Of a stretch of DNA of 64,000 bases, positions 18,332-27,471 are shown piece after piece. The translations under genes were made by a program, and so were the position numbers. Source of the DNA: Aquabacterium sp. CECT 9606. Its GTDB lineage: Bacteria; Pseudomonadota; Gammaproteobacteria; Burkholderiales; Burkholderiaceae_C. Location of the stretch: assembly GCF_918741295.1 (NCBI RefSeq), contig NZ_CAKKNB010000001.1:682001-746000 (forward strand), given 5' to 3'. The notes beneath the pieces are model-generated. The model did not search any database and was not told where the DNA came from. It worked only from the letters and a program-made list of their open reading frames with translations. How positions within the stretch are numbered: the first letter of the stretch is position 1; each line of letters starts with the position of its first letter.

Positions 18332-18867
18332 GCACTCCCGAGACCCCCAAGGACGACGCCGTCGGCACGTCCCCTGCCGCGCGCCCGGCCCGCAAGACCG
18401 CGGGTGGCGTGCCTGGTCGCGACCGTGCCAAGTCATCCCGCCGCCGCGCCCGCGAATTCGCGCTGCAAGGCCTGTACGAGTGGCAGTTGAACAGCCGTGA
18501 CGCCAGCAGCATCGATGCGCATGTGCGCGAGCTGGACGAGTTTGCCAAGTCCGACCGCGCGCACTACGATGCGTTGCTGCATGGCTGCATCGACCAGCAT
18601 GTGCAGCTTGACGAAGCGCTGTCCAAGTTCCTGGACCGCCCGGTCAAAGAACTTTCGCCGGTCGAGCACGCCGTGCTGTGGATCGGCGCCTACGAGCTGA
18701 CCCATTGCATGGACGTGCCCTACAAGGTGGCGATCAACGAGGCGGTCGAATTGGCCAAGAGTTTTGGTGGCACCGATGGGCACAAGTACGTGAACGGCGT
18801 GCTGGACCACCTGGCGCCGGTGTTGCGTCCTGACGAAGTGCGCTCCACACGCTCGGGGCCACGCTGA
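18328..18867 (+). CDS. nusB: Transcription antitermination factor NusB
   Basis: A 179-residue protein. About 30 extra Pro/Ala/Arg-rich residues precede the NusB fold, which begins [17 protein letters not shown]. The C-terminal [32 protein letters not shown] is complete. NusB with NusE binds boxA of rRNA leaders for antitermination. The start is the GTG at 18328 in a GTGA overlap with ribH, which implies translational coupling. It is followed after four bases by a Ser/Thr kinase gene. Confidence 0.95.
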   Translation: MSTPETPKDDAVGTSPAARPARKTAGGVPGRDRAKSSRRRAREFALQGLYEWQLNSRDASSIDAHVRELDEFAKSDRAHYDALLHGCIDQHVQLDEALSKFLDRPVKELSPVEHAVLWIGAYELTHCMDVPYKVAINEAVELAKSFGGTDGHKYVNGVLDHLAPVLRPDEVRSTRSGPR

Positions 18868-18871
18868 CACT

Positions 18872-20473
18872 GTGGCCGCGTCTGACTTCAATCCCGCGGT
18901 GACTCGTCCTCTGGACGAGGATGGCGAGCCCATTCCGGGTGACGATCCGGACACCGTTGCTCAGACGCGCCCGCTGCCCGAACCCGACCCCAGCGAGATC
19001 CCGAAAGAGCGGCCCGACCTCCTGCCCACCATCGGGCACATTGGCCGCTATGCGCTGAAGTACAAGATCGGCGCGGGCGGCCTGGGCACGGTCTATGCCG
19101 CCCACGACCCGCTGCTGTCGCGCCTGATCGCCATCAAGACCTTGAACGTGGACCTGCCCGCCGAACACCGCGAGCAGTTCAACGCCTTGTTCTTGAACGA
19201 GGCCAAGGCGGCCGGCAGCTTGAACAACCCGCACATCGTGACCATGTACGACGCGGGCTTGAGCGAGCAGGGCACCTACATCGCGATGGAGTTGTTGCGC
19301 GGCAAAGACCTGCGCCAACTGCTCACCCTGGGCTGGAAGCCGACGCCAGCGCAGGCCGCCTTGATCGTGCGGCGCGTGGCCGATGCACTTTCGTATGCGC
19401 ACCACAAGGGCGTGATCCACCGCGACATCAAACCCGCCAACATCTTCATGGTGGGGCGCACCTCGCCCCGCGTGCTTGACTTTGGCATTGCGCGCATCCG
19501 CCAGGCCGAGTCCATGAGCCGCGATGATGAGCAAAGCCGGTTCCAGGACGTGTTTGGCGGCTCCCCGTATTACATGGCGCCCGAGCAGGTGCGGCAGGAG
19601 CCGACGGACCGCCGCGCCGATGTGTATTCGCTGGGCGTGGTGCTGTACGAACTGCTGACCACCAAGCGGCCCTTCACGGGCAACAGCCTCGACGAGATCG
19701 CCTACGCGGTTTTGAAGGGTGACGTGCCCGCGCCGCACGAGCTCAACCCTGAGGTGCCCAAGGCCCTGTCGGAGATCGTGGCCAAGGCCATGGAGCGGGA
19801 TGTGGCGGCGCGAACGCGTTCGGCGCGCGCCTTGTCGCAGGCCTTGCGCGATTGGCTGAGCCAGCAGGGCGATGTGCCGCAATCGGGCGCGGGTTCTTCG
19901 TCATCGCGTCTTGCGGGGGCGGGCCTATCTGCCCAGAAGTTATCGCGCTCGTGGATGTGGTCCTTGGCCGCGGCCGGTTGGTTGACCGCCTTGGGTGGTC
20001 TGGGCTGGTTTGTCTGGCAAGAGCGCTCCAGCGCCAAACCGGATGAGGCGGTGGTGGCCGTGGCGCCTGTGGCGACCAAACCGCCGCCGACCACAACGCC
20101 AATCGCGACCTTGAATGCAACAACGCCGACCGTGCCGGCTGCGCTGTCCACACTGGCTGTGCCCCCCGCCCCTGTGCTTGCCGCGCCATTGGTGGTGGCC
20201 CCGGTCCCGGTGGCCAGTGAAGCCGTGACCGCGCCGGCAAGCAGCATCGACAAGCCTGCCGTCGTTGCCACGGGCGTCGTCAAGCTGACCATCAGCCCTT
20301 GGGGCGAGGTGTTCGAAGGCGGGCGCTCGTTGGGCGTGACGCCGCCCATGACGCAACTCAAGCTGCCTGTGGGCAAGCACACCCTGACCATCCGCAACGG
20401 CGACGCACCACCTCTGCGCAAGACAGTGGATGTGAAGGCTGGTGCGCCGGTCGGCATCAACCACCAATTCTGA
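18872..20473 (+). CDS. Membrane Ser/Thr protein kinase with C-terminal PEGA-type domain
   Basis: A 533-residue protein with a Hanks-type kinase domain at about 58-330. It has a glycine loop [10 protein letters not shown], Lys89, HRDIKPAN (catalytic Asp185), DFG at 203-205 and the APE motif in YMAPEQV. A transmembrane helix at about 361-382 is followed by a Pro/Ala/Thr-rich linker. The C-terminal PEGA-like beta domain is at about 465-533 ([20 protein letters not shown]). The layout suggests a cytoplasmic kinase with a periplasmic sensor tail. It starts at GTG 18872, four bases after nusB, and is followed after 12 bases by a TssQ-like lipoprotein. Substrates are unknown, and no phosphatase or FHA partner is in the window. 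Confidence 0.85.
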   Translation: MAASDFNPAVTRPLDEDGEPIPGDDPDTVAQTRPLPEPDPSEIPKERPDLLPTIGHIGRYALKYKIGAGGLGTVYAAHDPLLSRLIAIKTLNVDLPAEHREQFNALFLNEAKAAGSLNNPHIVTMYDAGLSEQGTYIAMELLRGKDLRQLLTLGWKPTPAQAALIVRRVADALSYAHHKGVIHRDIKPANIFMVGRTSPRVLDFGIARIRQAESMSRDDEQSRFQDVFGGSPYYMAPEQVRQEPTDRRADVYSLGVVLYELLTTKRPFTGNSLDEIAYAVLKGDVPAPHELNPEVPKALSEIVAKAMERDVAARTRSARALSQALRDWLSQQGDVPQSGAGSSSSRLAGAGLSAQKLSRSWMWSLAAAGWLTALGGLGWFVWQERSSAKPDEAVVAVAPVATKPPPTTTPIATLNATTPTVPAALSTLAVPPAPVLAAPLVVAPVPVASEAVTAPASSIDKPAVVATGVVKLTISPWGEVFEGGRSLGVTPPMTQLKLPVGKHTLTIRNGDAPPLRKTVDVKAGAPVGINHQF

Positions 20474-20485
20474 CCGCGAGGCTCC

Positions 20486-20995
20486 ATGCGCATTCATGCC
20501 CATTTCGCTTTCAACCGCCTGACCACCGTCGTGGCCGTGCTGGTGTTGTCTGCTTGCACAGCGCCTGCCAAGAAGGACGCGCCGCAACCGCCCAACCTGG
20601 TGGCGTCCGCCCCGGCCCCGGCCGTGGTGGCACAGCCTGCGCCAGTGGTCAAGCCCGCCGATGCAGCCTTGGCGCAAGGCCTCAAGGCGTATCAGGCGGC
20701 GCAGTACACGATCGCTGAAACGCAGTTCAACACCGCATTGCAAGCCGGCCTCACGGTGCCCGCTGATGTGGCCACCGCCCACAAGCACCTGGCCTTCATT
20801 TATTGCACCAGCCGACGCGAGGCCGCTTGTGCCAAGGCCTTCAAGGCCGCCAGGGCGGCAGACCCCAGCTTTGCCCTCACCAAGGCAGAAGCCGGTCACC
20901 CCATGTGGGGGCCGGTCTACCGCAAGGCCTTGCCAGCGGCCAAGCCGACCAGTTCACCGCGCGCCAAGAAGGGCGCTGTCAAGCCTCAGTCTTGA
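20486..20995 (+). CDS. TssQ-like TPR lipoprotein
   Basis: A 169-residue protein with a lipoprotein signal peptide, lipobox LSAC at residues 21-24, so Cys24 would be lipidated. A Pro/Ala-rich linker follows, then a TPR-like helical segment (GLKAYQAAQYTIAETQFNTA and AACAKAFKAARAADPSFAL). The C-terminal EAGHPMWGPVYRKA is a pattern I associate with the TssQ family of T6SS-associated lipoproteins. No T6SS genes are nearby, so that link is by family resemblance only. It sits 12 bases after the Ser/Thr kinase and is probably co-transcribed. Its 3' end overlaps the convergent ppx stop by 17 bases. Confidence 0.6.
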   Translation: MRIHAHFAFNRLTTVVAVLVLSACTAPAKKDAPQPPNLVASAPAPAVVAQPAPVVKPADAALAQGLKAYQAAQYTIAETQFNTALQAGLTVPADVATAHKHLAFIYCTSRREAACAKAFKAARAADPSFALTKAEAGHPMWGPVYRKALPAAKPTSSPRAKKGAVKPQS

Positions 20996-22544
20996 TGACC
21001 AGGGTGCGGTCACCCTGATTGGCCCAACGCTGCGCTTCTTCAGTCAAGAGGTGCATGGTGCGTGGACTTTGCTGAGCCCATTGTTCGTCCAACGTCAACA
21101 CGGCCTTGCCGCGTGAGGTGCGCAATTGCGCGACGTTGGCCGGCAAGGCCGTGCGCGCGTGGTGCAGGATGCTGGCCAGCCGCAGGCACAAGACCTGGTT
21201 CATCATGCCCGTGTCCTGCCGGTGGTCGGCCAGCTTGGTCAATTCGCCACGTTGGCCCAGCACCAGCCCTGCCAGATGGCGCAGTTGCGATTGCGAAAAA
21301 CCCGGCGCATCAACGTGGCCCAACAGGTAGGCGCTGTGGCGGTGGTGGTCGTGGTGCGAGACCATCATGCCGATCTCGTGCACGGCACAGGCCCAGCCCA
21401 GTTCGCGCGCTGCGTCGGTGTCGGCCTGGTGGGCGCCGTCTGCATGAAGGCCATCCCACAGCGCCAGGGCGCGTTGGCGAACCCGTTCAGCTTGCGACAG
21501 ATCCACGTGAAAGCGACGCTGCAATTCGCGCACCGAAGTGTCGCGCTGGTCATGCTGCCGTTGGTTGCTGGCGGCCTCGATGCGCTCTTCCAGGTCGAAG
21601 ATCACGCCTTGGCGCAAAGCGCCCTTGGCGGGCTTCAATGACTCGATGCCGAAGTGGATGGCCAGCGTGTACAGGATGGACAAGCCCCCACCCAGCACTG
21701 CCTTGCGGTCGGGTTTCAGGCCAGCCAGGGTCAGCGCGTCCATCGAGCCAGCCTCCAGGCACTGCTCCATGCACCAGCGCAGGCCATCGGCCGTGATGCA
21801 GCCATCGCTGATCTGGTTGGCCACCAGGATTTGTGAGACCGCGCCCACCGTGCCCGACGATCCCAGCGCTTCATTCCAGTTGGCCCGGGCAAAGGGGGTC
21901 AGGGCTTCTTCAAGCTCGGCACCTGCCGCGATCTGGGCACTGCGAAACGCCTGGGCGGTGAAGCGGCCTTGCGGAAAATGCGCCATCGACAGGCTGACGC
22001 TGCCCACCCGGAACGATTCGGCGCGCAGGGCGCTGCGGCCGTGGCCCAGGATCATCTCTGTGGAGCGGCCACCGATGTCGATGACCAGGCGCGGCAACTC
22101 GTTGGGCTGCAGGCGCGCCACGCCTTGGTAGATCAGGCGGGCTTCTTCCCGGCCGGAGATCACTTCGATCTCATGACCAAGCACCTGGTCGGCGCGGGCC
22201 AGGAAGGCATCGCGGTTGCGCGCCTCGCGCAGGGTTTGCGTGGCCACGGCGCGCACCTGCCAGGGTGCGAAGCCCTTCAGGCGTTGCGCGAAGCGGGCCA
22301 GGCAGGCCAGGCCGCGTTGGGTGGCGTCTTCGGTCAGCAAGCCCTGGGCATCCAGGCCAGCGCCCAGGCGCACGGTTTCCTTCAAATAATCGATCCGCTT
22401 GTAGCGTCCTTTGCTCAGCTCGGCGATCTCCAGCCGGAAGCTGTTGGAGCCCATGTCGATCGAGGCCAACAAATGCGGCCATTCACTGGCTTCAAGGGGA
22501 AAGGAGGTGGCGCGCATCGGCTTGGCAGCGGTGTTCGTGTTCAT
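20979..22544 (-). CDS. ppx: Exopolyphosphatase (Ppx/GppA family)
   Basis: A 521-residue member of the Ppx/GppA family. The N-terminal ASKHA-type fold has SIDMGSNSFRLEIAEL. The second phosphate-binding motif is DIGGRSTEMI, with Arg in place of the common third Gly. A C-terminal HD-like helical region contains HEIGMMVSHHDHHRHSAYL. It hydrolyses terminal phosphates of polyphosphate and/or pppGpp. The start at the ATG of 22544 is chosen because a GAAGA sequence lies 11 bases upstream; another ATG at 22553 is too close to it. The 3' ends of ppx and the TssQ-like gene overlap by 17 bases. Confidence 0.9.
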   Translation of the reverse strand: MNTNTAAKPMRATSFPLEASEWPHLLASIDMGSNSFRLEIAELSKGRYKRIDYLKETVRLGAGLDAQGLLTEDATQRGLACLARFAQRLKGFAPWQVRAVATQTLREARNRDAFLARADQVLGHEIEVISGREEARLIYQGVARLQPNELPRLVIDIGGRSTEMILGHGRSALRAESFRVGSVSLSMAHFPQGRFTAQAFRSAQIAAGAELEEALTPFARANWNEALGSSGTVGAVSQILVANQISDGCITADGLRWCMEQCLEAGSMDALTLAGLKPDRKAVLGGGLSILYTLAIHFGIESLKPAKGALRQGVIFDLEERIEAASNQRQHDQRDTSVRELQRRFHVDLSQAERVRQRALALWDGLHADGAHQADTDAARELGWACAVHEIGMMVSHHDHHRHSAYLLGHVDAPGFSQSQLRHLAGLVLGQRGELTKLADHRQDTGMMNQVLCLRLASILHHARTALPANVAQLRTSRGKAVLTLDEQWAQQSPRTMHLLTEEAQRWANQGDRTLVIKTEA

Positions 22545-22601
22545 ATTGATCATTGTCTTCGCAATGTATGACGTCGCGGTTGACAGCATTGCTAAGATCC
22601 G

Positions 22602-23375
22602 ATGATGACCTTGATTTACATCGTATTGGCCACCTTGTTGGGCGGCGTGGCTTCCGTGGTGCTGGCCGCCGCTTTGTCGGCCCCTCTTCTGAGCCTCATT
22701 GTTCGCCATTTGGTGAGCCTGTCGACCGGGGTCTTGCTGGGCACTGCATTGCTGCACGTGCTGCCCGAGGCGTTCGAATCATCCGTGGCACCACATGCCT
22801 TGTTCATGACTTTGCTGGCCGGGCTGATGTTCTTCTTCCTGCTGGAAAAGGCCGAGCTGTACCGCCATGGTCACCACCACGAGCACGATGGGCACCACCA
22901 CCATCACCACTTCGACCGCGAGCAGGCAGGCCGGGGTGGCTGGAGCGTGTTGGTGGGCGACAGCATCCACAATTTTTGCGATGGCGTGATCATCGCTGCG
23001 TCATTTCTGGCGGATCCGCAGGTGGGCATGGTCACGGCATTGGCCATCATCGCCCACGAGATTCCGCAAGAGGTGGGCGACTACATCGTGCTGCTCAACG
23101 CGGGTTTCTCTCGCACCCGAGCCCTGGTCTACAACGCGATTTCAGGCCTGGCGGCGGTGGTGGGCGGTGTGCTGGGCTATGTGTTGATCGATCCCTGGCA
23201 GCACTACCTGCCCTACATGATGGTGGTGGCCTCCAGCAGCTTCATCTATGTGGCGGTGGCCGACCTGATCCCGCAGCTGCAAAAGCGGCTGAATTGGCGC
23301 GATACGTTTTTGCAGTTGTTCTGGCTCGTGGTGGGGTTGGTGATGATTGGGGCCATTGTGCACAGCATGCATTAA
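22602..23375 (+). CDS. ZIP family metal transporter
   Basis: A 257-residue membrane protein with about seven or eight hydrophobic helices. A histidine-rich cytoplasmic loop (HGHHHEHDGHHHHHH) lies at about residues 89-103 between helices III and IV. The metal-site motifs are DSIHNFCDGVIIAASF in helix IV and AHEIPQEVGDYIVLL in helix V. ZIP proteins bring zinc or other divalent metals into the cytoplasm. Substrate cannot be set from sequence alone. The gene is divergent from ppx with 57 bases between starts, and two ATG codons are tandem at 22602 and 22605. No Zur box was recognised. Downstream lies a gene-free stretch filled by two palindromic elements. Confidence 0.9.
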   Translation: MMTLIYIVLATLLGGVASVVLAAALSAPLLSLIVRHLVSLSTGVLLGTALLHVLPEAFESSVAPHALFMTLLAGLMFFFLLEKAELYRHGHHHEHDGHHHHHHFDREQAGRGGWSVLVGDSIHNFCDGVIIAASFLADPQVGMVTALAIIAHEIPQEVGDYIVLLNAGFSRTRALVYNAISGLAAVVGGVLGYVLIDPWQHYLPYMMVVASSSFIYVAVADLIPQLQKRLNWRDTFLQLFWLVVGLVMIGAIVHSMH

Positions 23376-23393
23376 GCGTTTTGTCTGGGCAGC

Positions 23394-23628
23394 GCGGGGT
23401 GGGGGATTCGGCGGAGGCGGGTGGGGCTCCTACGGGGGCGGTCCACCGCGTTGCGGCGGACTGCTCTGTGGTGCTCGGCCAAGGCGGGCGGCTGCGGAAC
23501 TCGCGCTGCGCGCTCAAACAGTCCTCGCCGACCCCTCGCTTTGCGAGGGGCAACCCGCCGTGGCCTCCGCTCCTCGACGCTCCCGAAGTCGTCCCGCCCG
23601 CCTCCGCCGAATCCCTGATCCACCCCGC
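23394..23628. repeat. Long palindromic intergenic element A
   Basis: The left arm GCGGGGTGG (23394-23402) plus GGGATTCGGCGGAGGCGGG (23403-23421) is exactly complementary to the right arm CCCGCCTCCGCCGAATCCC (23597-23615) plus CCACCCCGC (23620-23628). The only defect is a four-base bulge. The 175-base interior is GC-rich and holds a perfect CCCCTCGC-TTT-GCGAGGGG hairpin at 23532-23550. No reading frame looks real here. It lies just downstream of the ZIP gene and faces the 3' end of the EamA gene. It may be a dispersed non-coding repeat of this lineage, a structured RNA or a bidirectional transcription barrier. Confidence 0.8.
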
Positions 23629-23680
23629 TTGTGGCGCAGCACGATTGCAGTGGTGGCAGGCCGCCAGCGGGGCGATCAAA

Positions 23681-23908
23681 GGGCTGGGGCGGTCTCCAGC
23701 GGGGCGCCTGGCTTGGTGCTGAGAAGCGGAGTGCCGAGGTGGGCGCGCGCAGCGCGCATCAACAACTGACCGGCCGTGGTTGTTTGAACACAGCGGCCAT
23801 CGGCCGCGCAGTGAGTTCCACGGCCCCACCTCGGCACGAGCATCGCAAGGCAGTCCCGCTACCAGCGGGACCACCAAGCTGAAGCCCTGCCGGAGACCGC
23901 CCCAGCCC
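23681..23908. repeat. Long palindromic intergenic element B
   Basis: A second nested inverted repeat lies 52 bases after element A. The outer arms GGGCTGGGGCGGTCTCC (23681-23697) and GGAGACCGCCCCAGCCC (23892-23908) are perfect. Inside them are GCTTGGTG (23711-23718) with CACCAAGC (23872-23879), and GTGCCGAGGTGGG (23731-23743) with CCCACCTCGGCAC (23825-23837). A run of nine A residues follows at about 23923-23931, just past the EamA gene's 3' end. Together with element A it accounts for the whole 560-base gene-free stretch 23376-23935. Confidence 0.8.
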
Positions 23909-23935
23909 GCGCCCCGCGCTCTAAAAAAAAAGCAC

Positions 23936-24859
23936 TCAGTCCTTGATCACCGAACTGGACCGCGTGGCCGCGATCCCCGCCAACACAATCAAGGCCATCC
24001 CCACCAGTGACAACGCATTCACTGGGTCATCAAACAGCCACACCCCCAACACGAAGGCATGCGCAATGCCCAGGTATTGCAAGCTGGCCATGACCAAAGC
24101 CTGACCGCGCGCATAAGCCCGCGTCATGGCCAACTGGGCCAAGGTGGCAAAGCCGCCAATGCCCAACAGCCAGACCCAGCCCATGGTGCTGGGCTGGTGC
24201 CATGCCATCTGGCCGGCGCTGGCCATGACCAGGCTGATCACCAAGCCCGCCACCGTGCCAAACATCGAAAAATAAAACACCACCCGGTGCTCTGGCTCGC
24301 CCGTGCGGCCCAGGCTGGCCACTTGCAGATAGGCCCAGGCCGACAACATGCCCGAGGCCAGGCCCAGCAGCCCTTCCAGCCATTGATCGCGCTGCAGGGT
24401 AGGGCGCAGTACCAGCGCCACGCCGACAAAGCCCACGGCCACTGCCAGCAACAAAGAAGGGGGAATGCTTTTGCCCGGCAGGCCGCGCCAGCGCCGCCAC
24501 GCCAGCCGCAAACCCAAAAAGACTGCCATCCAGACCGAGGACATGTAGTTCAAGGTCACTGCCGTGGACAGCGGCATGTGGGCAATGGCGTAGAACCACA
24601 AGGTCAGGGCCGAGACACCCGCGAAGCCGCGCCACAAATGCAGCCGAGGCACCGTGGTCGCCAAGGAAAGGCGTTGATGCCAGGCCAGCAAGGCCATCAT
24701 CACGGCACCCACCAGCCCCCGAAAGAACACGACTTCGCCAGTGGTGACCTCGACCGAGGCCTTCTTGACGCACACCCCCATGGCCGCGAACAGCAAGGTG
24801 GCGATCACCATCAACCCGGCGGCGGATTGACGCGAGGCCACCTTGACAAGCGCGTTCAC
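23936..24859 (-). CDS. EamA/DMT family transporter
   Basis: A 307-residue protein with about ten hydrophobic helices arranged as two EamA repeats (roughly residues 12-145 and 160-300). The first repeat has the typical FFRGLVGAVMM and YMSSVWMAVFLGL; the second has ALVMASLQYLGIAHAFVLGVWLF. Drug/metabolite transporters of this type export amino acids, purines or other small metabolites; the substrate here is unknown. It starts 19 bases after the Rieske oxygenase stop, so both may form one minus-strand transcript. Its 3' end runs into palindromic element B. Confidence 0.85.
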   Translation of the reverse strand: MNALVKVASRQSAAGLMVIATLLFAAMGVCVKKASVEVTTGEVVFFRGLVGAVMMALLAWHQRLSLATTVPRLHLWRGFAGVSALTLWFYAIAHMPLSTAVTLNYMSSVWMAVFLGLRLAWRRWRGLPGKSIPPSLLLAVAVGFVGVALVLRPTLQRDQWLEGLLGLASGMLSAWAYLQVASLGRTGEPEHRVVFYFSMFGTVAGLVISLVMASAGQMAWHQPSTMGWVWLLGIGGFATLAQLAMTRAYARGQALVMASLQYLGIAHAFVLGVWLFDDPVNALSLVGMALIVLAGIAATRSSSVIKD

Positions 24860-24878
24860 GGGGCGGTGCGCTTTTTCA

Positions 24879-26006
24879 TCACTCGTCGCGGAAATCCATG
24901 GTGCGGCGGTACCACTCGTGGAAGTGCTGCATGCCGTCTTCCATCGGGCTTTGGTAGGGGCCGACTTCGTTGTCGCCGCGCAGCATCAGGGCCTTGCGGC
25001 CGGCGTCCATGCGCTCGGCGATCTCGTCGTCCTCCACGCAGGTCTCCATGTAGGCGGCCTGGTGCGCTTCGACGAAATCGCGTTCGAAGGCGACGATCTC
25101 TTCGGGGTAATAGAACTCGACCACGTTGAGGGTTTTTTGTGGCCCCTGCGGGTACATGTTGGACACCACCAGCACATGCGGATACCACTCCACCATCATC
25201 GTGGGGTAGTAGGTGAGCCAGACGGCGCCTTGCGTGGGCTTTTCGCCGTTGCGGTACTTCAGGACAACGTCGTGCCACTTCTTGTAGGCCTCGGAGCCCG
25301 GGCGGTCGAACGTCTTGGCCACGCCCACGGTTTGCACCGAGTACTCGCGCGCCATGTCCCAACTCAGGTCGTCGCAGGTCACGAAGTTGCCCAGGCCGGG
25401 GTGGAAGGGGCCGACGTGGTAGTCCTCCAGGTAGACCTCGATGAAGGTCTTCCAGTTGTAGTTGCACTCGTGCAGCTCGACCTTGTCCAGCACGAAGCCG
25501 GTGAAGTCGAGGTCGCCGCCGGGCGCAAAGCGCGGCGACATGCCGGCCAGATCAGCGGCCACGTCGCGGCCGTTGTCTTCAAAGATCAGGCCATTCCAGT
25601 CGCGAACCTTGTAGTTGTTCAGGTTCAGGCAGGGGTCGTGGTCGAAGTGCGGCGCGCCGATGAGTTGGCCGTGCAGGTCGTACGTCCAGCGGTGCAGGGG
25701 GCAGACCACGTTGTGGCGGCTGTTGCCGCGCCCGCGCAGCATCACGGCCTGCCGGTGGCGGCAGACGTTGGAGATCAGCTCGACGCCTTTTTCAGTGCGC
25801 ACGAGCACGCGGCCTTCGCTCTCTTGAGGCAGTGCGTAGTAATCGCCGACCTCGGGCACCGACAGGGCGTGCCCCAGGTAGCGAGGACCGGACTGAAAGA
25901 TGCGTTCGAGCTCCCGCTGATAAAGTACTTCATCGAAGTAGCTGGAAACAGGCAGCTGCGTGCGGCTGCGGGCGAGAGCATTGAGCGCAGGACTCAGGTC
26001 GGACAT
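24879..26006 (-). CDS. Rieske non-heme iron oxygenase, alpha subunit
   Basis: A 375-residue protein. The Rieske [2Fe-2S] site is CRHR (Cys82, His84) and CPLHRW (Cys102, His105). The mononuclear iron motif is NWKTFIEVYLEDYHVGPFHPG with His197 and His202. The bridging position three residues before His197 is Glu194, not the usual Asp. A Glu there is known for quaternary-ammonium oxygenases of the CntA type. No dedicated reductase lies beside it. The ATG at 26006 is preceded by GGGGA. Neighbours do not reveal the substrate; aromatic, quaternary-ammonium or sterol-type substrates are all possible. Confidence 0.85.
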   Translation of the reverse strand: MSDLSPALNALARSRTQLPVSSYFDEVLYQRELERIFQSGPRYLGHALSVPEVGDYYALPQESEGRVLVRTEKGVELISNVCRHRQAVMLRGRGNSRHNVVCPLHRWTYDLHGQLIGAPHFDHDPCLNLNNYKVRDWNGLIFEDNGRDVAADLAGMSPRFAPGGDLDFTGFVLDKVELHECNYNWKTFIEVYLEDYHVGPFHPGLGNFVTCDDLSWDMAREYSVQTVGVAKTFDRPGSEAYKKWHDVVLKYRNGEKPTQGAVWLTYYPTMMVEWYPHVLVVSNMYPQGPQKTLNVVEFYYPEEIVAFERDFVEAHQAAYMETCVEDDEIAERMDAGRKALMLRGDNEVGPYQSPMEDGMQHFHEWYRRTMDFRDE

Positions 26007-26158
26007 GATCCCCAGGTTCTCCAAAAACCTATGTCAACCAAACCTCGGCCGCAGCCGAGGACCACCCCGATTCGTGACGGGAAAACCCGAAATTGTACCC
26101 GCCGGGCAAATGGTGGGGCCGGGTAAGGTCAAGCACCCACCCCAGACCGGGGGCCGCG

Positions 26159-26214
26159 TTGAACTTCACACGGGGCCCGGGGGTCTACATTTGGCCCTTC
26201 AGGCGAAATAGAAT
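26159..26214 (+). promoter_or_regulatory. Candidate promoter region for xseB-ispA-dxs
   Basis: The 247-base gap 26007-26253 between the divergent Rieske oxygenase and xseB holds no gene. It contains TTGAAC at 26159-26164, a TCTACA-like hexamer at 26184-26189 and TAGAAT at 26209-26214, none ideally spaced. A CCTCGGC-CGCA-GCCGAGG hairpin lies at 26043-26060. These are only candidates. Confidence 0.3.
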
Positions 26215-26253
26215 ACGCGTTTGCCCTCACGCCGGGCTTGCCCGGGCGACACC

Positions 26254-26508
26254 ATGGCCAAAATCCCCGTTTCCGCTGCAGATCCCTCTCAAGAGCCGCC
26301 CTTGCCGTCCACTTACGAGGAGGCTCAGTCGGAACTGGAACGCCTGGTGAGCCAGATGGAGTCCGGTCAATTGCCCCTGGATGGTCTGCTGACCAGCTAC
26401 CGGCGCGGCGCGCAGTTGCTGCAGTTCTGCCGCGCGCGGCTGGAGGCGGTGGAGGCCCAGGTCAAGTTGCTGGAAGACGGCCAACTCAAACCCTGGGACG
26501 CTGCATGA
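26254..26508 (+). CDS. xseB: Exodeoxyribonuclease VII small subunit
   Basis: An 84-residue protein with the XseB core [33 protein letters not shown] (helical hairpin, coiled-coil character) and C-terminal [14 protein letters not shown]. With XseA it forms exonuclease VII, which degrades single-stranded DNA. The ATG at 26254 (MAKIPVS) is preferred to an upstream in-frame start. It is the first gene of the common xseB-ispA-dxs cluster, and its stop overlaps the ispA start in ATGA. Confidence 0.93.
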   Translation: MAKIPVSAADPSQEPPLPSTYEEAQSELERLVSQMESGQLPLDGLLTSYRRGAQLLQFCRARLEAVEAQVKLLEDGQLKPWDAA

Positions 26509-27434
26509 ACCCCCAGGCTTATGCCGACTGGTCGTCCCAGGTGCTGAGCCGCGTCGAATCGGCGCTGGATGAGTGGGTGCCGCTTGAGGCGCCGGCTGGT
26601 CTGGGTGAGGCGATGCGTTATGGCGTGCTGGACGGGGGCAAACGCTTGCGTGCCCTGCTGGTGATGGCCGCCGCGCAAGCCGCCGGGGCCGAGCAAACGC
26701 CCGCCGGCCAGGACGCCGCCTTGCGCGCGGCTTGCGCCGTTGAATTGATCCATGCCTATTCCCTGGTCCACGACGACATGCCCTGCATGGACAACGACGT
26801 GCTGCGCCGGGGCAAGCCCACCGTCCACGTGCAGTTTGGCGAAGCCCGGGCCATGTTGGCCGGCGATGCCCTGCAGGCCTTGGCCTTCGAAGTGTTGACC
26901 CCGGACGTTTGTCCGGACGATCTGGTGATGCGGGCCCCCATCCAGGCCCGCTTGTGCCGTCTGTTGGCACGCTCGGCCGGACAAGCCGGCATGGCCGGTG
27001 GTCAGGCCATCGACCTGGCCAGCATTGGCATGGCCCTGGATGAGACCGCCTTGCGCGACATGCACCACCGTAAAACTGGTGCCTTGCTGCGCGCCAGCGT
27101 GCAAATGGGCGCGGCCAGCGCCGGCATTGATGAGTCCGGCCCTATCTGGGAAGCGTTCAGCCGCTATGGCGACGCCATGGGCCTGGCATTCCAGGTGGTC
27201 GATGACATCCTGGATGCCACGCAACCGTCCGACACCTTGGGCAAGACCGCTGGCAAGGACGCCGATGCCAACAAACCCACCTACGTGAGCCTGCTGGGCT
27301 TGGCCCAGGCACGCGCCGAGGTTGACCGCTTGCTCCTGCAGGCTCAGGATGCGCTGTCTGACAGTGGTCTGTCGCCCGAGCACACCCAGGCACTGGCTGC
27401 CCTGGCCGACCGCATCGTGCACCGCGACCATTGA
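26505..27434 (+). CDS. ispA: Farnesyl diphosphate synthase (polyprenyl synthetase family)
   Basis: A 309-residue prenyltransferase. The first aspartate-rich motif is DDMPCMDND and the second is DDILD, with [13 protein letters not shown] and the [10 protein letters not shown] helix in between. It condenses IPP with DMAPP and GPP to farnesyl diphosphate, the precursor of ubiquinone side chains, undecaprenyl phosphate and hopanoids. The start is the ATG of the ATGA overlap with xseB, so translation is coupled. dxs follows after 37 bases, and DXS supplies its substrates. Confidence 0.95.
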   Translation: MNPQAYADWSSQVLSRVESALDEWVPLEAPAGLGEAMRYGVLDGGKRLRALLVMAAAQAAGAEQTPAGQDAALRAACAVELIHAYSLVHDDMPCMDNDVLRRGKPTVHVQFGEARAMLAGDALQALAFEVLTPDVCPDDLVMRAPIQARLCRLLARSAGQAGMAGGQAIDLASIGMALDETALRDMHHRKTGALLRASVQMGAASAGIDESGPIWEAFSRYGDAMGLAFQVVDDILDATQPSDTLGKTAGKDADANKPTYVSLLGLAQARAEVDRLLLQAQDALSDSGLSPEHTQALAALADRIVHRDH

Positions 27435-27471
27435 TCCCACAACAACAAACCATTCCCCAAGGAAGCCCACC

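Noticed and set aside
22553..23722. A 389-codon plus-strand frame overlapping the ZIP gene and running into the palindromic elements
   Set aside because: It is a shifted frame of the ZIP gene extended through non-coding repeats; the ZIP frame has clear metal-site motifs.
23376..23935. Short frames within the palindromic elements with Arg/Pro-rich translations
   Set aside because: They lack ribosome-binding sites and domain content. Similar Arg/Pro-rich translations are expected from any GC-rich repeat, so they were treated as non-coding.
23923..23940. The A9 run at the end of the EamA gene as a minus-strand terminator
   Set aside because: On the minus strand the T run precedes, rather than follows, the palindrome, so it is not a standard intrinsic terminator.
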